Below, one piece after another: positions 31,688-36,157 of a stretch of 36,157 nt of DNA; position 1 is the first letter of the stretch, and every line of letters starts with the position of its first letter. The notes under the pieces were generated by a model, which saw only the letters and a program-made list of their open reading frames with translations, searched no databases and had not been told where the DNA came from. A program made the translations under genes and the position numbers. Source of the DNA: a virus; the IMG/VR virus record IMGVR_UViG_3300035704_000015, positions 1 through 36,157 of that record. One strand, given 5' to 3'.

Positions 31688-31996
31688 GTGATACAACCAA
31701 TCCACGACCTAGTGTTCATCGAAAAGAAAACATATAAAAAATTAAATAGCGTAATCGAATTGCCCGAGAACTTTTTAACCACTGAACATTCAGGAATAAT
31801 CGTATCCATAGGCCCGGGAAAAACATATTCAAACGGAGAAATCATACCTCTTAGTGTTAACGTAGGGGATGAAGTAATATATTCACAACACGCCGGTCAA
31901 ACATTCAGACAAGATGGAAAAGAATATATTGCCATAAGAGAACACGATATTTATGCCATTATAGCTAGAGAAAATTATGATCCCGCTGCGGAATAA
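31688..31996 (+). CDS. GroES-like co-chaperonin 1
   Basis: The gene encodes 102 residues from GTG at 31688, which has AAAGGAGAAACCA upstream. The frame is open to 31607 but that part lies in the leader repeats. The Cpn10 layout is clear: IQPIHDLVFIEKK at the N-terminus, a mobile-loop region (about 15-33) with hydrophobic SVIEL, then SGIIVSIGPGKTYSNGEIIPLSVNVGDEVIY and the last strands REHDIYAIIA. E. coli GroES has the same order (RPLHDRVIV ... GEVKPLDVKVGDIVIF). It would cap GroEL to fold phage proteins such as the coat. It overlaps the second GroES-like gene by 20 bases. Confidence 0.88.
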   Translation: MIQPIHDLVFIEKKTYKKLNSVIELPENFLTTEHSGIIVSIGPGKTYSNGEIIPLSVNVGDEVIYSQHAGQTFRQDGKEYIAIREHDIYAIIARENYDPAAE

Positions 31997-32282
31997 TTTA
32001 ATCGTTAAAATAGATGATAGCATTCCGAATATCGGGGATATTTTTATATCTCCAGATATTTCAAAATGGAAGCATGCAGATATTCAGTTAGGAAATAGTG
32101 GTACCGTTATTAGAGTTGGAGAAGGTAATAGACATCCAAAAACAGCGGTATTGATGAAACCCCAATGCAGGATCGGGGATAGAGTTAGATTTTCAGAATT
32201 AAGTTATCCAACGTTTTCCGTAGACAATATTAAATATGTGATCATCAGTGATCAAGATGTTGTAGGCGTCGAAAGAGCTTAG
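31977..32282 (+). CDS. GroES-like co-chaperonin 2
   Basis: The gene encodes 101 residues with the same layout but diverged: IPLRNNLIVKIDD, a mobile-loop candidate NIGDIFISPDISKW (18-31), the strand SGTVIRVGEGNRH, then KPQCRIGDRVRFSEL and final strands IKYVIISDQDVVGVE. It overlaps gene 1 by 20 bases, so the two are co-translated. Low similarity to gene 1 suggests separate roles or a mixed ring rather than simple gene dosage. A T4 gp31-like function is inferred. Confidence 0.75.
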   Translation: MIPLRNNLIVKIDDSIPNIGDIFISPDISKWKHADIQLGNSGTVIRVGEGNRHPKTAVLMKPQCRIGDRVRFSELSYPTFSVDNIKYVIISDQDVVGVERA

Positions 32283-32328
32283 ATAACTGGTACATAAACA
32301 TAGTAAATTTGTATATAGGAGAATATTA

Positions 32329-32766
32329 ATGCCGGGAGGACGCCCAACATCGTATAAACCAGAGTATTGTGAGCAAGCTTACAAGATGTGTTTACTAGGG
32401 TACAAGGATGAAGAATTGGCGGATTTCTTTGAAGTTAATAGAGATACCATATATGAATGGAAGAAAGTTCATCCAGAGTTTTCCGAGGCCTTAAAAAATA
32501 GCAAGGAATTGGCTGACGGAAACGTCGCTCACAGATTATACAACAGAGCAATGGGATATGAAACAGAAGAAGTAGATGTTAGAGTAATTAATGGTGAAAT
32601 TGTTCAAACTGTTATTAAAAAGCAAATTCCACCAGATCCTACGTCTATGATATTTTGGTTAAAGAATCGCCAGCGTGGTAAATGGAGAGATAAAGTAGAC
32701 ACTGAACATACTGGAACTGTTGGTGTTGAAGAAATAAAACGTACGATAGTTGACCCTAAGACATAA
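32329..32766 (+). CDS. Terminase small subunit
   Basis: The gene encodes 145 residues. An N-terminal homeodomain-like helix-turn-helix (KPEYCEQAYKMCLLGYKDEE, then LADFFEVNRDTIYEWKKVHP) is followed by the family segment ALKNSKELADGNVAHRLYNRA and DPTSMIFWLKNRQRGKWRD. It recognises the packaging site and starts headful packaging with the large subunit. The site TAGGAGAATATTA-ATG supports the start. It lies two genes before the large subunit. Confidence 0.9.
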   Translation: MPGGRPTSYKPEYCEQAYKMCLLGYKDEELADFFEVNRDTIYEWKKVHPEFSEALKNSKELADGNVAHRLYNRAMGYETEEVDVRVINGEIVQTVIKKQIPPDPTSMIFWLKNRQRGKWRDKVDTEHTGTVGVEEIKRTIVDPKT

Positions 32767-32787
32767 TCATGTTAATAGGAGCTTTTT

Positions 32788-32913
32788 ATGACCGAACAGG
32801 ATCTTAAAAGAATAGCTAGCTTATCTGAAGTATTAGCTAAAAAGAACAATAAACCATCTCCTGGTTCAACAGACCATCCAAAAGTAAAACCCCCTAAACC
32901 TAAAAAGAAATAA
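32788..32913 (+). CDS. Small basic protein between terminase genes
   Basis: The gene encodes 41 residues, starting MTEQDLKRIASLSEVLAKK and ending in a Pro/Lys tail (KVKPPKPKKK). The site AGGAGCTTTTT-ATG and the direct junction TAA-ATG with the large terminase show it is a real coupled gene. The basic tail suggests DNA or protein binding. Function unknown. Confidence 0.7.
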   Translation: MTEQDLKRIASLSEVLAKKNNKPSPGSTDHPKVKPPKPKKK

Positions 32914-34146
32914 ATGGAACTCAATATTGAGACTCCACGTGTTTATCTTCCCCTATTACAACCTGCTAGATATAAAGGTGTATACGGAGGAAGGGGTTCA
33001 GGGAAATCACATTTCTTTGCTGAATTGATGATTGAAGCACATATCATGAATAAGACAGATTCAGTATGTGTTCGAGAACATCAAAAATCTTTACAACAAT
33101 CTGTAAAAAAACTTCTAGAAAATAAGATAGAGAAATTAAACGCTGGCGCTTATTTTGAAATACAAGATAAACGCATTCTGGCAGTTAATGGCGGCCTTAT
33201 TATTTTTGAAGGTATGCAAAATCATACCGCAGAATCTATTAAGTCATTAGAAGGCTACGATAGAGCATGGGTAGAAGAAGCGCAAACAATGAGTCAAAAA
33301 TCATTAGATATGCTTCGTCCTACTATTCGAAAGCCACGTTCAGAATTATGGTTCTCCTGGAATCCAAGAAATGATACGGATCCAGTAGATGTCTTATTAA
33401 GAAGTAGTTCCCCGCCTCCAAATAGTATCGTCATAGAAGCTAACTATGAACACAATCCATGGTTTCCGGATGTGTTGACACAAGAAATGGAATATGATAG
33501 ATCAAGAGATCCAGATAAATATGCACATGTATGGTTAGGCGAATACGTAAGAAACTCAGAAGCTAGAGTATTTAAAAACTGGAAGATAGAAGAATGTGAA
33601 CCGGATAATGCTTCCGTATTTCGTTTTGGCGCAGATTGGGGATTCTCTATTGATCCATCAGTATTACTTAGAGCATGGATAGATGGTAAAACATTATATG
33701 TAGATTATGAAGCATATATGGTAGGTTGCGAAATAGATAATTTACCTGAACTTTTTATGTCTGTTCCAGATGCGGAGAAATGGCCCATTGTTGCAGATAA
33801 TGCACGTCCAGAAACAATTAGTTACATGAGGCGTAATGGATTTCCAAAGATACTATCTGCCGTTAAAGGTCCTCGAAGTTTAGAAGAAGGTATTGAGTTT
33901 TTAAAATCCTATAATATAGTCGTCCACCCTAGATGTACGCATCTTATTGACGAACTTACTATATACTGTTATAAAAAAGATGCTCAAACGAATCAAATTA
34001 TTCCAATATTAGAAGATAAAGATAATCATTGTATAGATGCTTTGCGATATGCTTGTGAAGGTGTTAGAAGAGCACAGAAAACACAAAAATCTGTGCAACG
34101 AAAAATCATAGTTCCTCATGGAACATCAACTAGCTGGATGGGATAA
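32914..34146 (+). CDS. Terminase large subunit
   Basis: The gene encodes 410 residues. The ATPase motifs are Walker A GGRGSGKS (25-32), Walker B AWVEE (118-122) and the coupling segment WFSWNPRNDTDP. The nuclease (RNase H fold) acidic residues are D241 (FGADWGFSID), D295 (VADNARPE) and D375 (NHCIDALRY). It is the PBSX/Terminase_3 type. It cuts concatemers and pumps DNA into the head through the portal. Its start directly abuts the preceding stop. Confidence 0.95.
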   Translation: MELNIETPRVYLPLLQPARYKGVYGGRGSGKSHFFAELMIEAHIMNKTDSVCVREHQKSLQQSVKKLLENKIEKLNAGAYFEIQDKRILAVNGGLIIFEGMQNHTAESIKSLEGYDRAWVEEAQTMSQKSLDMLRPTIRKPRSELWFSWNPRNDTDPVDVLLRSSSPPPNSIVIEANYEHNPWFPDVLTQEMEYDRSRDPDKYAHVWLGEYVRNSEARVFKNWKIEECEPDNASVFRFGADWGFSIDPSVLLRAWIDGKTLYVDYEAYMVGCEIDNLPELFMSVPDAEKWPIVADNARPETISYMRRNGFPKILSAVKGPRSLEEGIEFLKSYNIVVHPRCTHLIDELTIYCYKKDAQTNQIIPILEDKDNHCIDALRYACEGVRRAQKTQKSVQRKIIVPHGTSTSWMG

Positions 34147-34148
34147 AA

Positions 34149-34316
34149 ATGCCATATACTCCAAAACAACATAGACTTTTTGAAGCCGCTGCACATAATT
34201 CTACAATCGCTAAGCAATTTGGTATCCCTATGAAGAAAGCAAAAGAGATGGCTTCCGAAGGGGTAAAAACTTCCGATAGAGCGAAAAAAGAAGTGAAGAA
34301 AATAAAGAGGAAATAA
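34149..34316 (+). CDS. Small basic protein between terminase and portal
   Basis: The gene encodes 55 residues, starting MPYTPKQHRLFEAAAHN and including IPMKKAKEMASEGVKTS, with a Lys-rich C-terminus. It recalls small phage proteins of the DUF3008 type (LFGAA ... KAKxMA pattern). Its TAA overlaps the portal ATG (TAATG), so it is translationally coupled. Function unknown; a packaging or head accessory is likely from position. Confidence 0.7.
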   Translation: MPYTPKQHRLFEAAAHNSTIAKQFGIPMKKAKEMASEGVKTSDRAKKEVKKIKRK

Positions 34317-36157
34317 TGGCATATGATTCGAAATCAAGAGCAAAAGGTAAGGGAGGGGTAAGTCCCGTTGCTGAAGAAGCTATTAAGCGCATGAATATTG
34401 CGATTGAAGCGGATTCAGGAAATCGATCGTCTATGTTAGAAGATTTGCGCTTTTCTCACGGAGAGCAATGGCCTGATGAAATTCGTATGCAACGTGAATT
34501 GGATCGTAGGCCATGTCAAACAATTAATAAAACTGATACTTTTGTTAGATCTGTAGTAAATAATATGCGACAACAACGACCGAGGATAAAAGTTTATCCG
34601 GTTGCTGATGGCGCAGATCAACAAATTGCTGCCGTCATTGAAGGTATATTTAGGCACATAGAAGTTCAGTCAAATGCGGATTTGGCATACGATACTGCAG
34701 CGGATAATCAAGTACGTATGGGATTAGGATATATCCGTGTTGCTACAAGATATTTAGATGAAAAGAGTTTTGATCAAGAGATATACATTGATAGAGTACG
34801 TAATCCTTTTAGTGTGTACTTTGATCCTTCTAGTACTCAGCCAGATGGATTAGATGCTGAATGGGTATTAATTGTAGATCGTATTCGAAGAGAAGAATTT
34901 AAGCGACTATATCCAGACGCAAGTGAAGTCGATTTCGTATCTGATGGCTATGGTGATGCATCCGGAGCATGGAGTACTAAAGAAGAAATCATGATCGCTG
35001 AATATTGGCGGTGTGAATATAAATCGGATATTCTTTTTAAATTAGCTGATGGCACGACTGTATTTAAATCCGATGCACCAGAAGGTAAAGGTGTTGGCGA
35101 TTTCGTAGGCGATTCAATTGTAATTGAGTCACGTGAATCAGTTAAACGTGTCATTAAATGGTCCAAAGTTACTGCGTCTCAAGAATTAGAAAAAAGAGAT
35201 TGGGGCGGTAGATATATTCCAGTGATTCCTGTATATGGCGCAGAGAATTACGATAATGGAATGATAGTTAGATACGGAATGGTGCGAAATCTAAAAGATC
35301 CGCAACGTATGTACAATTATTGGAGAACACAAGAAACTGAATTCATTGCCCTGGCACCCAAAGCGCCTTGGTTAGTTGCAGAAGGTCAAATTGAGAATCA
35401 TGAAGATCAATGGGCTACTGCGAATATTAAGAATCATAGTACTTTGACATGGAAACCCGTAATGGCGGAAGATGGTAGCATATTGCCGCCTCCTTCTCGT
35501 ATTGCTCCTGTACCAATTCCTGCGGGAAGCGTACAAGCTGCTATTGGTGCAAGTGAAGATTTAAAAGCTGTTGCTGGTATGTTTGATCCATCATTAGGTG
35601 CGCCAGGACAAGAGACAAGCGGCACTATGGTTTTGCAACGTCAAATGCAATCCGATATGAGTAATTATCATTTTTATGATAATTTAACACGGTCTATTCG
35701 TGCAATTGGTATAGTAATGTTAGACTTGCTAAAAGTATACTATACTGGTGAAAGAGTTATACGTATAATTGGGGCCGACGGAAATCCGGATACTGCAACA
35801 ATAAATCAAGAACAAGCTGGCGGCATTATTAATGATCTATCTGTAGGCAGGTATGATGTTGTAATGGAAACTGGTCCTGGATATGATACGCGTAGACAAG
35901 AATCAGCTGCGGCGATGTTAACAGCAATGCAACATATGCCACAATTAGGACAAGTTGCGGGAGATTTGATTATAGGACAAATGGATTGGCCTGGAGCTAA
36001 AGCGATTGCCGAGCGTTTGAAAATGACTAATCCTTTAGCGAATATACAAGATAACTTACCTAAAGATTTAGATCCTAAAGCGCAAGGTGTTATTGCACAA
36101 TTAATGGGTCAATTGCAACAAACTAAACAGCAATTACAACAGAAAAAGAAGCTAAAT
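34316..36157 (+). CDS. Portal protein (P22 gp1-like), N-terminal part
   Basis: The frame is open from the ATG at 34316 to the window end. The true end is at 452 on the circle, giving about 705 residues. P22-portal features are seen: an N-terminal helix with DSGNRSSMLEDLRFSHGEQW, then RRPCQTINKTDTFVRSVVNN and RQQRPRIKVYPV, and FSVYFDPSSTQPDGLDAEW. It is the dodecameric DNA gate and packaging-motor anchor. Within the terminal repeat, the 10-base gap at 36142/36143 shifts the frame for the last five codons, so that tip should not be trusted. Confidence 0.93.
   Translation, partial: MAYDSKSRAKGKGGVSPVAEEAIKRMNIAIEADSGNRSSMLEDLRFSHGEQWPDEIRMQRELDRRPCQTINKTDTFVRSVVNNMRQQRPRIKVYPVADGADQQIAAVIEGIFRHIEVQSNADLAYDTAADNQVRMGLGYIRVATRYLDEKSFDQEIYIDRVRNPFSVYFDPSSTQPDGLDAEWVLIVDRIRREEFKRLYPDASEVDFVSDGYGDASGAWSTKEEIMIAEYWRCEYKSDILFKLADGTTVFKSDAPEGKGVGDFVGDSIVIESRESVKRVIKWSKVTASQELEKRDWGGRYIPVIPVYGAENYDNGMIVRYGMVRNLKDPQRMYNYWRTQETEFIALAPKAPWLVAEGQIENHEDQWATANIKNHSTLTWKPVMAEDGSILPPPSRIAPVPIPAGSVQAAIGASEDLKAVAGMFDPSLGAPGQETSGTMVLQRQMQSDMSNYHFYDNLTRSIRAIGIVMLDLLKVYYTGERVIRIIGADGNPDTATINQEQAGGIINDLSVGRYDVVMETGPGYDTRRQESAAAMLTAMQHMPQLGQVAGDLIIGQMDWPGAKAIAERLKMTNPLANIQDNLPKDLDPKAQGVIAQLMGQLQQTKQQLQQKKKLN
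35982..36157. repeat. Terminal direct repeat, right copy
   Basis: This is the right copy of the repeat at 1-186. It differs by one synonymous base (36109) and lacks ten bases found at 162-171 of the left copy, between short ACAACAG/ACAACAAG repeats. Dropping it closes the genome at about 35,981 bp. Confidence 0.9.

Noticed and set aside
1-36157. tRNA genes or insertion sequences
   Set aside because: No cloverleaf with GTTCRANYC-type arm, transposase motif or bounded inverted-repeat element was noticed on reading. A dedicated tRNA scan was not possible here.

Overview
The window is essentially one complete genome of a short-tailed (podovirus-like) double-stranded DNA phage with a P22-type virion. 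Its first 186 bases recur, almost unchanged, as its last 176 bases (35982-36157). The sequence therefore closes into a circle of about 35,981 bp, as expected for a circularly permuted, headful-packaged phage. The portal gene is cut by the arbitrary window ends. A nested Rz/Rz1 spanin pair and a T4-type lysozyme point to a Gram-negative host. The sequence is AT-rich, but the host genus cannot be told from it. I see no integrase, excisionase, partition gene or classical CI repressor, so a temperate lifestyle is not supported, although there is a YdaS/Cro-like regulator and a set of matching operators.

Layout. (1) Late rightward block, 31.5 kb through the junction to 16.8 kb: a promoter, two tandem GroES-like co-chaperonins, small and large terminase, portal, scaffold, P22-type coat, head/structural proteins, gp4-like and gp10-like tail factors, a collagen-like structural protein, an Asp/Asn-hydroxylase-like enzyme with a GNAT acetyltransferase, three DNA-ejection proteins (the last with a lytic transglycosylase domain), a tailspike, then lysis genes (one-TM coiled-coil protein, endolysin, putative holin, Rz, nested Rz1). 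A single small membrane-protein gene points the other way between the last ejection protein and the tailspike, the slot used by sieA/immI in P22. (2) Leftward early block, 28.3 to 16.8 kb: an unknown gene in the repressor position, a pentapeptide-repeat protein, many small genes, then a DUF2800 Fe-S nuclease, an HTH/AP2-like pair, a DUF2815 ssDNA-binding protein, family A DNA polymerase, VRR-NUC nuclease, SNF2-like helicase and a DUF6378 protein with a probable relative. (3) Rightward regulator/replication block, 28.4 to 31.3 kb: YdaS-like regulator and a primase-helicase, followed by an unusual nest of inverted repeats that is the best origin candidate.

How it works together. Four copies of a 20-bp palindrome (consensus TTACTACCWWWTAGTAGTAA) sit inside or on predicted promoters at 20.55, 26.95, 27.89 and 28.41 kb. 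They link the pentapeptide gene, the small-gene operon, the nuclease/helicase operon and the YdaS-like regulator into one early regulon. Late genes appear to start from a near-consensus promoter at 31.54 kb with a long leader carrying TCGTAT repeats.

Most noteworthy: the tandem GroES pair, the roughly 330-bp nested dyad region at 30.73-31.06 kb, the shared operator system, the 39-unit pentapeptide protein, the hydroxylase/acetyltransferase pair inside the tail module, and the reversed membrane gene in the superinfection-exclusion slot. Several real genes shorter than 60 codons were found by reading (16834-17007, 17228-17398, 25960-26046, 31123-31293, 32788-32913, 34149-34316). No tRNA, CRISPR array or insertion sequence was recognised.
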